Below, piece by piece: positions 19,004 to 29,114 of a DNA stretch of 64,000 nucleotides. Positions within the stretch are counted from its first letter, which is position 1. Each line of letters begins with the position of its first letter. This stretch comes from Rhodoferax saidenbachensis. Lineage in GTDB: Bacteria > Pseudomonadota > Gammaproteobacteria > Burkholderiales > Burkholderiaceae_C. Location of the stretch: NCBI RefSeq assembly GCF_001955715.1, contig NZ_CP019239.1, positions 3,782,001 to 3,846,000 of the forward strand. Reading direction: 5' to 3'. A program made the position numbers and the translations under genes. Under the pieces are notes generated by a model that was not told the origin of the DNA, did not search any database, and saw only the letters and a program-made list of their open reading frames with translations.

Positions 19004-19447
19004 ATGCAAACATCCACCCGCATCGCCGCCCTCACCCTGGCCCTGGTCTCCCTGAGCACCGCTTGGGCCCAAAACGCCGTGACCGCTGCCGCCGCCAAGG
19101 AAGAAGGCGCACAGGTCACCGCCAGTGGCCTGGTGTACCGCTCACTCAAAGACGGCACCGGCGCCAGCCCCGCCACTAGCGACAAGGTCAAGGTGCACTA
19201 CCGCGGCACCTTCCCCGATGGCCGTGAGTTCGACAGCTCCTACAAACGTGGCACCCCTATCGAGTTCCCGCTGAACGGCGTGATCGCCTGCTGGACCGAA
19301 GGCGTGCAGCGCATGAAGGTGGGCGGCAAGGCCAAGCTGACCTGCCCGCCACAAATCGCTTACGGCGAGCGCGGCGCCGGTGGTGTGATCCCGCCGAACG
19401 CGACGCTGCAGTTCGAGGTGGAACTGCTGGGCATCAACGGAAAATAA
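19004..19447 (+). CDS. Periplasmic FKBP-type peptidyl-prolyl isomerase
   Basis: 147 residues. A signal peptide (ALTLALVSLSTAWAQ) is followed by one FKBP domain (about 40-145) with KVKVHYRGTFPDGREFDSS, the active-site tryptophan in VIACWTEGVQRMKVGGKAKL, IAYGERGAGGVIPPNATLQF and VELLGI. It catalyses cis-trans isomerisation of prolyl bonds and probably helps fold exported proteins. It is shorter than FkpA or Mip because it lacks the N-terminal dimerisation helices. A family B repeat follows the stop. Confidence 0.93.
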   Translation: MQTSTRIAALTLALVSLSTAWAQNAVTAAAAKEEGAQVTASGLVYRSLKDGTGASPATSDKVKVHYRGTFPDGREFDSSYKRGTPIEFPLNGVIACWTEGVQRMKVGGKAKLTCPPQIAYGERGAGGVIPPNATLQFEVELLGINGK

Positions 19448-19459
19448 ATGCCAAACAGG

Positions 19460-19509
19460 GCGCTAGCCCTTATGGATATTGCGCAAGCAGCTATTAAATA
19501 AATAGCAAA
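19460..19509 (+). repeat. ~50-nt interspersed repeat (family B)
   Basis: GCGCTAGCCCTTATGG, then ATATTGCGCAAGCAGCTATT and AAATAAATAGCAAA. It lies between the FKBP gene and the amidohydrolase gene, and its first half closely matches the copy inside icmF. Confidence 0.85.
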
Positions 19510-19546
19510 CTGAGGGCGCTGGCACCTTCTTTGCTACTGGCAAAGG

Positions 19547-21061
19547 ATGCCAGACACCCACCCAAACCCCGCCCCAACCACGCTGGACTGCGCCTGGCTG
19601 CTGTCTGACCCCGGCAGCACGCCACCCCAGGCCAACACGCGCATCACGCTGGCTTCCGGATTGGTCAGCACGGTAGCTGCACTGCCACAGCCGGTCGCAG
19701 GCCCGCGCCAACTGGTGCTGCCTGCACTGGCCAACGCGCATGACCATGGCCGCACGTTCCGCAGCGCCACGCTGGGCTCGCAAGACCTGCCGCTGGAAGG
19801 CTGGCTGCCCTACCAGGGCCTGGTTCCGGGGGCGGACCCTTACTTGTGTGCTGCCACTTCATTCGCCCGCTCGGTGCGCCGCGGCGTGGCGCACCTGATG
19901 GTGCACTACACGCGTGTGCAGGGCGGCATGCCGTTTGTGGAGGAAGGCTTGGCGGTGGTGCGCGCGGCGCGCGACGTCGGCGTACGAATTGGCTTTGCGG
20001 TGGCGCTGCGCGACCGCAACGGTCTGGGCCTGTGCGACGACGCCACCATGCTCGCCGCATTGCGCCCGGAGATACGCGACGAAGTGGCCCGGCGCATGGC
20101 GGTGCGCGGCCTGCCGCCCGCGCAGCAAGTGGCACTAGTGGAAGAACTGGCCGCCAGCGTGCAACAGGACGACAGCCTGGCGCAGCACATGACCGTGCAG
20201 TACGGCCCCACCGGCGTGCAGTGGTGCAGCCAGCCGCTGCTGGAGGCCATCGCCCAGGGCTCGGCCGACCACCAGCGCCCGGTGCACATGCACCTGCTGG
20301 AAACACCCTACCAGCGCCAGTGGGCTGACCATGCTTACCCAAAAGGCATCGTGCATTACCTGGACCAGATCGGGCTGCTGAGCCCGCGCCTGACGCTGGC
20401 GCACTGCGTCCATGCGCGCAGCGACGAGCTGGCTCTGCTGGCCGAGCGCGGCGTCACCATCGCCGTCAACACCAGTTCCAATCTGGCGCTCAAATCCGGC
20501 ATCGCGCCGTTGGCCGAGATGCTGCGCCAGGGCTGCCGCGTGGCCATGGGCCTGGACGGAGCGGGCCCGGACGAAGACGATGACGCCCTGCGCGAAATGC
20601 GCCTGGCCTACACGCTGCAACGCGGCTGGGGGTTCGCGGAAGATATGACGCGCACGCAGCTGTGGACGTTTGCCGCACGCAACGGACGGCGCAGCGTGAG
20701 TGCCGACACGCACCCGCTGGGTGGCACCATCGCACCCGGTGCGCCGGCCGATTTGGTGGTGCTGAACTGGGATGCGCTGGACGACGACGCACTGTTTGAC
20801 AACATCGACCCGCTGGACCTGCTGCTGGCGCGCGCCAATGGCAGCCATATCGACCAGGTCATCGTGGGCGGACGTACCGTGGTGCGCCGCGGCCAGTTGA
20901 CCACGCTGGACGAACCCGCCCTGCGCGCCGAACTGCTGGCGCAGGTGCGCTCACGCATCGCCGCGCAAGCCGACCTGAGCCCGTGGCGTGCCACCGTGGA
21001 CGCCTTCGTAGAAGACCTGGGGCCGTTTTACCGGCGCAGTGCCTGGGCCGGTTGCTGCTGA
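19547..21061 (+). CDS. Amidohydrolase (cytosine/guanine deaminase-like)
   Basis: 504 residues. Metal ligands of the amidohydrolase TIM barrel are visible as ANAHDHGRTF (HxH variant), MHLLETPYQ, LAHCVHA and the terminal aspartate in GLDGAGPDEDDD. A C-terminal composite beta domain follows, with LGGTIAPGAPADLVVLNWDAL and VIVGGRTVVRRG. These enzymes hydrolytically deaminate or dechlorinate N-heterocycles or cleave cyclic amides. The substrate cannot be read from the motifs. It is 74 bases ahead of the carotenoid-oxygenase-type gene on the same strand, so the two may share a transcript. Confidence 0.85.
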   Translation: MPDTHPNPAPTTLDCAWLLSDPGSTPPQANTRITLASGLVSTVAALPQPVAGPRQLVLPALANAHDHGRTFRSATLGSQDLPLEGWLPYQGLVPGADPYLCAATSFARSVRRGVAHLMVHYTRVQGGMPFVEEGLAVVRAARDVGVRIGFAVALRDRNGLGLCDDATMLAALRPEIRDEVARRMAVRGLPPAQQVALVEELAASVQQDDSLAQHMTVQYGPTGVQWCSQPLLEAIAQGSADHQRPVHMHLLETPYQRQWADHAYPKGIVHYLDQIGLLSPRLTLAHCVHARSDELALLAERGVTIAVNTSSNLALKSGIAPLAEMLRQGCRVAMGLDGAGPDEDDDALREMRLAYTLQRGWGFAEDMTRTQLWTFAARNGRRSVSADTHPLGGTIAPGAPADLVVLNWDALDDDALFDNIDPLDLLLARANGSHIDQVIVGGRTVVRRGQLTTLDEPALRAELLAQVRSRIAAQADLSPWRATVDAFVEDLGPFYRRSAWAGCC

Positions 21062-21135
21062 CAGGCAGATCATCACGCGGGTACACCGGGGCAAGCCCGC
21101 TTGTCCTGGCCGCACAGTTGGCCTAAGCTGGTTGC

Positions 21136-22617
21136 ATGAATGCACCTCTTAACGCTGCACTGCTTGCCCCTTTTGGCGAAGACCACGGCCCGCACCTGAG
21201 CGGTGTGTACGCGCCGGTAAATGCCGAACAAACCCTGCACAACCTGCCGCTGCTGCGCGGCCAGATTCCGACGGATCTGAATGGCGTGTACTTGCGCGCC
21301 GGGCCCAATGCACGCTTTGAGCCGCATGGCCGTTACCACCCGTTTGATGGCGACGGCATGGTGCACGCCGCACAGTTTTCCAAAGGCCAGCTCACCTACC
21401 GCAACCGCTGGATTCACACCGACGGCTGGCAGGAAGAAGACCTGGCGCAGCAGGCCACCTTCTACGGCATCCGCGAGACCCTCAAGGGCCGCACCGACAA
21501 ACGGCTCAAGGACACGGCCAACACCGACGTCGTGGGCCACGCGGGGAAGGCGCTGGCGCTCTGGTACATGGCGGGTGATGCGTACGAGATCGACCCCGTC
21601 ACGCTGCAAACACTGGGCAAGGCGCGCGGCATCACCGCCACGGGCAAAGGCATCTCGGCCCATGCCAAGGTGGACGAAACGACTGAAGAGCTGATGTTCT
21701 TTGACTACAGCACCGAGGCGCCCTACATGCACTACGGCGTGCTGAGCGCCGACGGTGCACTCCAACACCATGTGCCGATTGACCTGCCCGGCCCGCGCTT
21801 GCCGCACGACATGGCCATCACGCAGCACTATTCCATCCTGCACGACCTGCCACTGTTCCACGATGCCGATGCGCTGGCGCTGGGCCGCCACAAGATCCGC
21901 TTTCACCCCGAGATGCACACCCGCTTTGGTGTGATCCCGCGCCTGGGTGCGAGTGACAGCATCCGCTGGTTCAGCTTCACGCCCTGTTACCTGTACCACA
22001 CGGTCAATGCCTGGGAAGACGGCGACTGGCTGGTGCTGGTGGGCTGCCGCTATATGCCGCGCACACGCGCCGACGGCAGTATCGACCCCGAAGGCACTGC
22101 GCGTGATGTGGCCGAGCTGGTGATGCGTGCGCGCCTGTGGTGCTGGCGCATGAACCTGGCCACCGGCGAGACCGAAGAACATGTGCTCAACCCCGATCTC
22201 AACGTCGAGTTCCCCAGTTGCAATGCGCGTCTGGCCGGGCGCAAGACGCGTTACGGCTACCTGGTGGACCACTCTTCGGTGACCACGCTGCAATGGGCCG
22301 GGCTGCGCAAGATGGATCTGGAAACCGGTGCCAGCCTCAGCGCCTGGACCGATGACCCGGTGCACAGTTGGTACACCGAACCCTGGTTTGCCGAGGCTGA
22401 CAACGCCACCGCCGAAGACCACGGCTATCTGATCGCTTTCCAGTGGAACGAAGCACTGCAGCGCCAGACGCTGGACATCTTTGACGCGCGCGACCTCAGC
22501 ACCGGGCCGGTCGCGCAGGTGGAACTACCGGCGCGCGTTCCGGTGGGCTTTCATGGTTGCTGGATCGCTGAGCGCCGGCTTTTGTACAGCGCTGAAAAAA
22601 ACCTCCGTTCGGGCTGA
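21136..22617 (+). CDS. Carotenoid oxygenase (RPE65/lignostilbene dioxygenase) family protein
   Basis: 493 residues. The N-terminus PTDLNGVYLRAGPNARFEP and HPFDGDGMVHAAQF are hallmarks of carotenoid cleavage oxygenases. Four iron-binding histidines are expected in the seven-bladed propeller; candidates are in GKGISAHAKVDE, PHDMAITQHY, LVDHSSVTTL-like and GFHGCWIAE contexts. Members split alkene double bonds in carotenoids or stilbenes. The coding sequence ends abruptly: the last codons and the TGA stop at 22615 lie inside the palindromic repeat beginning at 22605. The natural C-terminus after FHGCWIAERRLLY may therefore be altered by a few residues. Confidence 0.88.
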   Translation: MNAPLNAALLAPFGEDHGPHLSGVYAPVNAEQTLHNLPLLRGQIPTDLNGVYLRAGPNARFEPHGRYHPFDGDGMVHAAQFSKGQLTYRNRWIHTDGWQEEDLAQQATFYGIRETLKGRTDKRLKDTANTDVVGHAGKALALWYMAGDAYEIDPVTLQTLGKARGITATGKGISAHAKVDETTEELMFFDYSTEAPYMHYGVLSADGALQHHVPIDLPGPRLPHDMAITQHYSILHDLPLFHDADALALGRHKIRFHPEMHTRFGVIPRLGASDSIRWFSFTPCYLYHTVNAWEDGDWLVLVGCRYMPRTRADGSIDPEGTARDVAELVMRARLWCWRMNLATGETEEHVLNPDLNVEFPSCNARLAGRKTRYGYLVDHSSVTTLQWAGLRKMDLETGASLSAWTDDPVHSWYTEPWFAEADNATAEDHGYLIAFQWNEALQRQTLDIFDARDLSTGPVAQVELPARVPVGFHGCWIAERRLLYSAEKNLRSG

Positions 22618-22686
22618 GCCTGTCGAAGCCCTCAACACATCCGGGATTTGCAAGGGCGGCGTTTCGACCGACTCAGTCCGAACGGA
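22605..22686. repeat. Palindromic repeat (family A) supplying a stop codon
   Basis: CCGTTCGGGCTGAGCCTGTC begins in the last codons of the carotenoid oxygenase gene; the facing, partly diverged arm ends at GTCCGAACGGA near 22686. The TGA within GGGCTGAGCC is the stop of that gene. The loop is longer than in other copies. Confidence 0.75.
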
Positions 22687-22698
22687 CTCTATCTGGCC

Positions 22699-23838
22699 TT
22701 AGAGCACCGCCAACAGCGGCTGCAATACGCTGGCGCCAAGCTTTTTGGAGCGTGCGCCGCTCCAGCCCGTGGCCGCGTCGGGCAACTGGGCGTTGTCCTT
22801 GAACGGCATCTCGATGGTGAACGCCAGGCAGGCAAACTGCTGCGCCACCCAATTGGTGGCCAGGGTAGGGTTGGCCTTGCCGGCTTCGGTGCGGCCGTAG
22901 TTGAACTCGTCCTGAAAATCCGGGCAACTGGCCATCCAGGTGGTCTTGAAGGTGTTTTCCAGATCGGCCACATGCGGCGTGTAACCTGGGTTGCCTTCGG
23001 AGCCAACAACAAAGTTGTAGGGCAGGCCTTCGTCGCCATGGGCATCGAGGCACAGGTCCACGCCCGTGGCCAGCATCTTCTGGCGCACCAGAAACACCTC
23101 GGGTGATTTCTCCATGCTGGGCTCCAGCCACTCACGGTTCAGGTTGGCACCGGCGGCGTTGGTGCGCAGGTTGCCGCGCACCGCGCCGTCAGGGTTCATG
23201 TTGGGCACCACGTGGAAGACACAGCGCTGCAGCAACACGCGGCTCACGGCGTCGTCCGGGTCCAGCAGGCGCTCCAGAAAACCTTCGACAAACCACTCGG
23301 CCATAGTCTCGCCCGGGTGCTGGCGTGCAATCAGCCAGACCTTCTTTTTCTCGGCCAGCGAAATGCTGCTCTGTGCATCGGTGATGCGCAGCAGGCCCAT
23401 GTCGCGGCCGTCCAGCGTGTGGCCCAGGCACTCCTGGGTCACGTGCGGCGACGCTGCGGCCGACGCCAGCAGGTCCAGGTGCTGCTCCCAGGAGTAGGGC
23501 TCGAAGTAGGCAAAGTAGATGCACTGCGTCTCGGGCTTCACACGCGCTGTCATCACATGCCCGTCAAACGTGGTGTCGACGCGAAACCAGTGCTGGCGGT
23601 CGTGGCTGGCCACCACGCGGTAGCCTTCCCAGCCCTTGGGGTAGGCGCTGGCGCCGGCGTTGAGAAACTTCACGTTGACTGCCAGCCCCGCCGCACCCTG
23701 CAGGCTGAAGTGAAACCACTGGGCAAACCCGGCGGCCGAGTCCTTGCGGATGTTGACCTGGATGTTGCGGGGGTCCTCCAGGCTCACCACCTCGATGGCG
23801 CCGGAATCGAACTGGGTGGAGATATGGAGTTGTGTCAT
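22699..23838 (-). CDS. M14 family zinc carboxypeptidase (AGBL/CPP-like)
   Basis: 379 residues. An N-terminal beta-sandwich (about 1-125) typical of the cytosolic carboxypeptidase branch is followed by the catalytic domain. Zinc ligands are the HxxE in RQHPGETMAEWF and the histidine in LCLDAHGDE; the catalytic glutamate is in AFTIEMPFKD, and NMNPDGAVRGNLRTN provides the substrate-binding Asn/Arg. It removes C-terminal residues, perhaps acidic ones, from peptides. The ATG at 23838 (MTQLHIS) is preferred to a TTG three codons earlier. It is convergent with the carotenoid oxygenase gene, with the repeat between the two stops. Confidence 0.88.
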   Translation of the reverse strand: MTQLHISTQFDSGAIEVVSLEDPRNIQVNIRKDSAAGFAQWFHFSLQGAAGLAVNVKFLNAGASAYPKGWEGYRVVASHDRQHWFRVDTTFDGHVMTARVKPETQCIYFAYFEPYSWEQHLDLLASAAASPHVTQECLGHTLDGRDMGLLRITDAQSSISLAEKKKVWLIARQHPGETMAEWFVEGFLERLLDPDDAVSRVLLQRCVFHVVPNMNPDGAVRGNLRTNAAGANLNREWLEPSMEKSPEVFLVRQKMLATGVDLCLDAHGDEGLPYNFVVGSEGNPGYTPHVADLENTFKTTWMASCPDFQDEFNYGRTEAGKANPTLATNWVAQQFACLAFTIEMPFKDNAQLPDAATGWSGARSKKLGASVLQPLLAVL

Positions 23839-23904
23839 GGGCTGCAAAGTGGTGCCGAAAGGCTGATAGGGATTGTAGAAGCCCGGTGCGCCAGGGGCGC
23901 GTAT

Positions 23905-23931
23905 TCAAGTTTTCAGAAAAAGGGCCGATAT
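23905..23931 (+). promoter_or_regulatory. Sigma-28 (FliA)-type promoter of the yjfB-like gene
   Basis: TCAAGTTT (23905-23912), 11 bases, then GCCGATAT (23924-23931). This differs at only two positions from the known flagellar consensus TAAAGTTT-N11-GCCGATAA, and the spacing is exact. It directly precedes a gene of the YjfB putative motility family. Confidence 0.7.
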
Positions 23932-23956
23932 GACAGAAAGCCCTCAAAGCACCACC

Positions 23957-24160
23957 ATGAACATCGCCAGCACCCCCGCCGTACAAGCCGCCACTGCCGC
24001 CGCGCAGGGCCCCACGTCGGACGCGTTGAACATTCTGGTGCTCAAGAAGGCGCTGAACCAGCAGGCCGTGGCCGCCGCCACGCTGATCCAGTCCCTGCCG
24101 CCCGTGCCCGCCCTGGCCACCAGCGGCAGCGTTGGCACCCGGCTCAACACCTTCGCGTAA
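23957..24160 (+). CDS. YjfB family putative motility protein
   Basis: 67 residues. MNIASTPAV at the start, LNILVLKKALNQQAVAAATLI in the middle (one long helix) and a Gly/Thr/Asn tail, GSVGTRLNTFA, match the small YjfB-like family, which is linked to motility in other bacteria but not biochemically understood. An in-frame ATG at 23930 with AAGGG upstream exists. However, it overlaps the -10 element of the flagellar-type promoter, so transcripts from that promoter could only use the ATG at 23957, which also gives the usual family start. No strong ribosome site precedes 23957. Confidence 0.7.
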   Translation: MNIASTPAVQAATAAAQGPTSDALNILVLKKALNQQAVAAATLIQSLPPVPALATSGSVGTRLNTFA

Positions 24161-24202
24161 ACACGCCAGCGCCCCTTGCGGCGCAGATGCAGATTAGGCA
24201 TC

Positions 24203-24257
24203 AAATCGGCCTCCAGCTCTTATAGGGTGTGCGCAAGCAGCTATGCATTCAATAGCG
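24203..24257 (+). repeat. ~50-nt interspersed repeat (family B)
   Basis: AAATCGGCCTCCAGCTCTTA, then TGTGCGCAAGCAGCTAT and TCAATAGCG. It lies directly upstream of the putative KdpE sites. Confidence 0.85.
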
Positions 24258-24324
24258 TTTTACACCCGCCGTTTACGCTTTTTTTACGCCCGCTCTCTGA
24301 ATCTCATCCCCGTTTTTACGCCCG
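24258..24324 (+). promoter_or_regulatory. Putative KdpE operator array upstream of kdpFABC
   Basis: Three direct repeats: TTTTACACCCGC (24258), TTTTTTTACGCCCGC (24279) and TTTTTACGCCCG (24313), with ACxCCCG cores 24 and 32 bases apart. The T-rich run followed by ACACCCCGCCC is the known KdpE target in E. coli, and the position (40-110 bases before kdpF) fits activation of the operon. Confidence 0.65.
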
Positions 24325-24365
24325 TCTGACCACACTTCACCCATCGATTTGATGCAGGAGAAATG

Positions 24366-24473
24366 ATGGAAACGGTGAACACATTGCATGTGGTCTACGG
24401 CCTGGGCGGCACCTGTGCTGTCTTGTTGCTGGCGTATTTGGTGTATGCGCTGGTATGCGCGGAGGACTTTTAA
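24366..24473 (+). CDS. kdpF: KdpF, small subunit of the K+-transporting ATPase
   Basis: A 35-residue peptide with one transmembrane helix ([18 protein letters not shown]) and a short acidic end. KdpF stabilises the KdpABC complex in the membrane. Two adjacent ATG codons occur at 24363 and 24366; GGAG lies at better distance from the second. Its TAA overlaps the kdpA start by one base, so translation is coupled. Confidence 0.85.
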   Translation: METVNTLHVVYGLGGTCAVLLLAYLVYALVCAEDF

Positions 24474-26272
24474 TGAGCAGCTCGGCTTGGGGGCTGCTGG
24501 CCCTGTTTTTGACAACCCTTTTGGTGACCTCCTGGCCCTTGGGCATCTGGGTGGCACGTCTGAGTTCAGGCCGCCTGCCGCAGTGGCTGCTGCGGCTGGA
24601 GACGCCGCTGTTCCGCCTGGCGGGCACCTCGCCCGACCAGTCCATGCCCTGGAAGCAGTACACGCTGGCCTTGCTGGCGTTCAATGCGTTGGGCGTGCTG
24701 GTGGTCTACCTGCTGCAGCGCTGGCAAGCGGTGTTGCCGCTCAACCCCGCGAGCATGGGCGCCGTGTCGGTGGACTCGGCTTTCAACACCGCGGTGAGTT
24801 TTGTCACCAACACCAACTGGCAGGGTTATGCGGGTGAGTCCACCATGGGCTACCTCACACAAATGCTGGGCCTGGCGGTGCAAAACTTCCTGTCCGCCGC
24901 CACCGGCATTGCCGTGGTGTTTGCGCTGTTCCGCGGCTTTGCCGCCAAGTCGACCGCCGTGATCGGCAACTTCTGGGTCGACATGACGCGCATCACCGCA
25001 TGGTTGCTGCTACCGCTCTCCTTGGTGTTCGCCATCTTCCTGGTCGGCCAGGGCGTGATCCAGAACTTTGACGCCTACCAAGACGTCAGCACGGTGGAGA
25101 CCACGCAGTTCCAGCAGCCCAAGCTGGGCGCGGACGGCCAGCCCGTGCTGGACGACAAGGGCGCACCCGTGATGGAAGACACCAGCACCTCCACGCAAAC
25201 CCTGGCCATGGGCCCGGTGGCGTCGCAAGAGGCCATCAAGATGCTGGGCACCAACGGTGGCGGTTTCTTCAACGCCAACTCGGCCCACCCGTATGAGAAC
25301 CCCACTTCCTTAAGCAACTTCCTGCAGATGCTGGCGATCTTCCTGATCCCTGCCGCGCTGTGTTTTGCCTTTGGCCGCGAGGTGGGCGACCAGCGCCAGG
25401 GCTGGGCCGTGCTGGCTGCCATGACGGTGATGTTTGTGGTCGCCGTGGTGGCCATCATGCCGGCCGAGCAGGCAGGCAATCCGCAGATTGCTGCACTGGG
25501 TGTGGACCAGACCGCCAGCAGCCTGCAGAGCGGCGGCAATATGGAAGGCAAGGAAACCCGCTTTGGCATCACCGCTAGCAGCCTGTTTGCAGTGATAACC
25601 ACTGCGGCTTCCTGCGGCGCGGTCAACGCCATGCACGACTCCTTCACCCCGCTGGGCGGCATGGTGCCCATGGTGATGATGCAGCTGGGTGAGGTGGTGT
25701 TTGGTGGCACCGGCACCGGCCTCTACGGCATGCTGATCTTCGCCATCCTGGCGGTGTTCATTGCAGGCCTGATGATTGGCCGCACCCCCGAATACCTGGG
25801 CAAGAAGATCGAAGCGCATGAGATGAAGCTGACCTCGATCGCCATCCTGGTCACGCCAATTCTGGTGTTGGCAGGTACGGCCATTGCCGTGCTGGCCGGC
25901 GCCGGCAAGGCCGGTATTGCCAACCCAAGTGCGCATGGTTTCTCGGAAATCCTGTACGCACTGACCTCGGCCGCCAACAACAACGGCAGCGCCTTTGCGG
26001 GCTTGTCGGCGAACACACCGTTCTACAACGTCCTGTTGGCCATCGCCATGTGGTTCGGCCGCTTTGGCGTGATCGTGCCGGTGCTGGCCATTGCCGGTGC
26101 GCTGGCGGCCAAGAAGCGCCTGCCCGCCACAGCAGGCACCTTCCCAACGCACGGCCCGCTGTTTGTGGTGCTGTTGATCGGCACCGTGCTGCTGGTGGGC
26201 CTGTTGAACTACGTGCCCTCGCTGGCCCTGGGCCCGGTGGTCGAGCACCTGATGCTTTGGGCATCCGTCTAA
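24473..26272 (+). CDS. kdpA: KdpA, K+-binding subunit of the K+-transporting ATPase
   Basis: 599 residues, about ten membrane helices. It resembles a pseudo-tetrameric K+ channel: filter-like segments are visible at [55 protein letters not shown] and [18 protein letters not shown]. It selects and conducts K+ in the high-affinity KdpFABC uptake system. The start at 24473 overlaps the kdpF stop; the six-codon extension upstream lies in kdpF. Length and motifs are normal for the family. Confidence 0.97.
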   Translation: MSSSAWGLLALFLTTLLVTSWPLGIWVARLSSGRLPQWLLRLETPLFRLAGTSPDQSMPWKQYTLALLAFNALGVLVVYLLQRWQAVLPLNPASMGAVSVDSAFNTAVSFVTNTNWQGYAGESTMGYLTQMLGLAVQNFLSAATGIAVVFALFRGFAAKSTAVIGNFWVDMTRITAWLLLPLSLVFAIFLVGQGVIQNFDAYQDVSTVETTQFQQPKLGADGQPVLDDKGAPVMEDTSTSTQTLAMGPVASQEAIKMLGTNGGGFFNANSAHPYENPTSLSNFLQMLAIFLIPAALCFAFGREVGDQRQGWAVLAAMTVMFVVAVVAIMPAEQAGNPQIAALGVDQTASSLQSGGNMEGKETRFGITASSLFAVITTAASCGAVNAMHDSFTPLGGMVPMVMMQLGEVVFGGTGTGLYGMLIFAILAVFIAGLMIGRTPEYLGKKIEAHEMKLTSIAILVTPILVLAGTAIAVLAGAGKAGIANPSAHGFSEILYALTSAANNNGSAFAGLSANTPFYNVLLAIAMWFGRFGVIVPVLAIAGALAAKKRLPATAGTFPTHGPLFVVLLIGTVLLVGLLNYVPSLALGPVVEHLMLWASV

Positions 26273-26297
26273 ACGCCCCTATTTGCGAGAGAAATTT

Positions 26298-28373
<2,076 letters not shown>

Positions 28374-28384
28374 GGAGCCATCTC

Positions 28385-28957
28385 ATGAATAAAACAGTAC
28401 GTCCCCTGCTGGTTGTGTTTGCAGCACTCACCCTGGTTACCGGTGTGGCCTACCCGCTGGTGGTCACGGCGGTGGGCCAGACGGTCTTCCCGCACCAGGC
28501 GCACGGCAGCCTGATCCTGCGTGATGGCAAGCCCGTCGGCTCCGCGCTGATCGGCCAGAACTTCAGTGACCCCGGCCACTTCTGGGGCCGCCCCTCGGCC
28601 ACCGGTCCGTTTGGCAACAATGCCGCCGCCTCCAGCGGCTCCAACCAGGGCCCGCTGAACCCGGCCCTGGTGGACGCCGCCAAAGGCCGTTTGGACGCCC
28701 TGCGCGCAGCCGACCCGACCAACAAGGCCGCCGTGCCGGTGGAACTGGTAAGCGCCTCGGCCAGCGGGCTGGACCCGCATATCAGCCCCGCCGCCGCCCA
28801 GTACCAGCTGGCGCGCGTAGCCGCTGCCCGCAAGCTGCCGGTAGAAGCCGTGCAGGCGCTGGTGGCGCAACACACCACACGCCCGTTGCTGGGCGTGCTG
28901 GGTGAACCCGTGGTCAACGTGCTGCAACTGAACCTGGCGCTGGACGCAACGCGCTAA
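28385..28957 (+). CDS. kdpC: KdpC, K+-transporting ATPase C chain
   Basis: 190 residues. One N-terminal membrane helix ([20 protein letters not shown]) anchors a periplasmic domain with the conserved [20 protein letters not shown] and [17 protein letters not shown] segments. KdpC assists ATP binding and assembly of the complex. TAAGGAG, overlapping the kdpB stop, is its ribosome site. Normal length. Confidence 0.97.
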   Translation: MNKTVRPLLVVFAALTLVTGVAYPLVVTAVGQTVFPHQAHGSLILRDGKPVGSALIGQNFSDPGHFWGRPSATGPFGNNAAASSGSNQGPLNPALVDAAKGRLDALRAADPTNKAAVPVELVSASASGLDPHISPAAAQYQLARVAAARKLPVEAVQALVAQHTTRPLLGVLGEPVVNVLQLNLALDATR

Positions 28958-28961
28958 GGCC

Positions 28962-29114
28962 ATGGCAGCAGATTGGTTGACCGTGGCTCTCGCGCTAGCG
29001 GTACTGGTGGTGCCCATGCTGATGGCATGGGGCATCCTCAGTTGGAGCGACCGACGTAAACCCAAGGACAATAGGCCGAGTTCTCCTATCAACAAGCATG
29101 GCAAGCACCACTGA
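28962..29114 (+). CDS. Unlisted 50-residue membrane peptide between kdpC and kdpD
   Basis: The ATG at 28962 follows the kdpC stop by four bases (TAAGGCC in between), and the frame runs 50 codons to TGA at 29112, overlapping the kdpD start by 17 bases. The peptide has one strongly hydrophobic helix (LTVALALAVLVVPMLMAWGI), then SWSDRRKPKD and a polar His/Lys tail. Its position, coupling and composition resemble KdpF-like or sensor-accessory micropeptides, but I recognise no family. It might also be only a spacer with a chance open frame. Confidence 0.5.
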   Translation: MAADWLTVALALAVLVVPMLMAWGILSWSDRRKPKDNRPSSPINKHGKHH

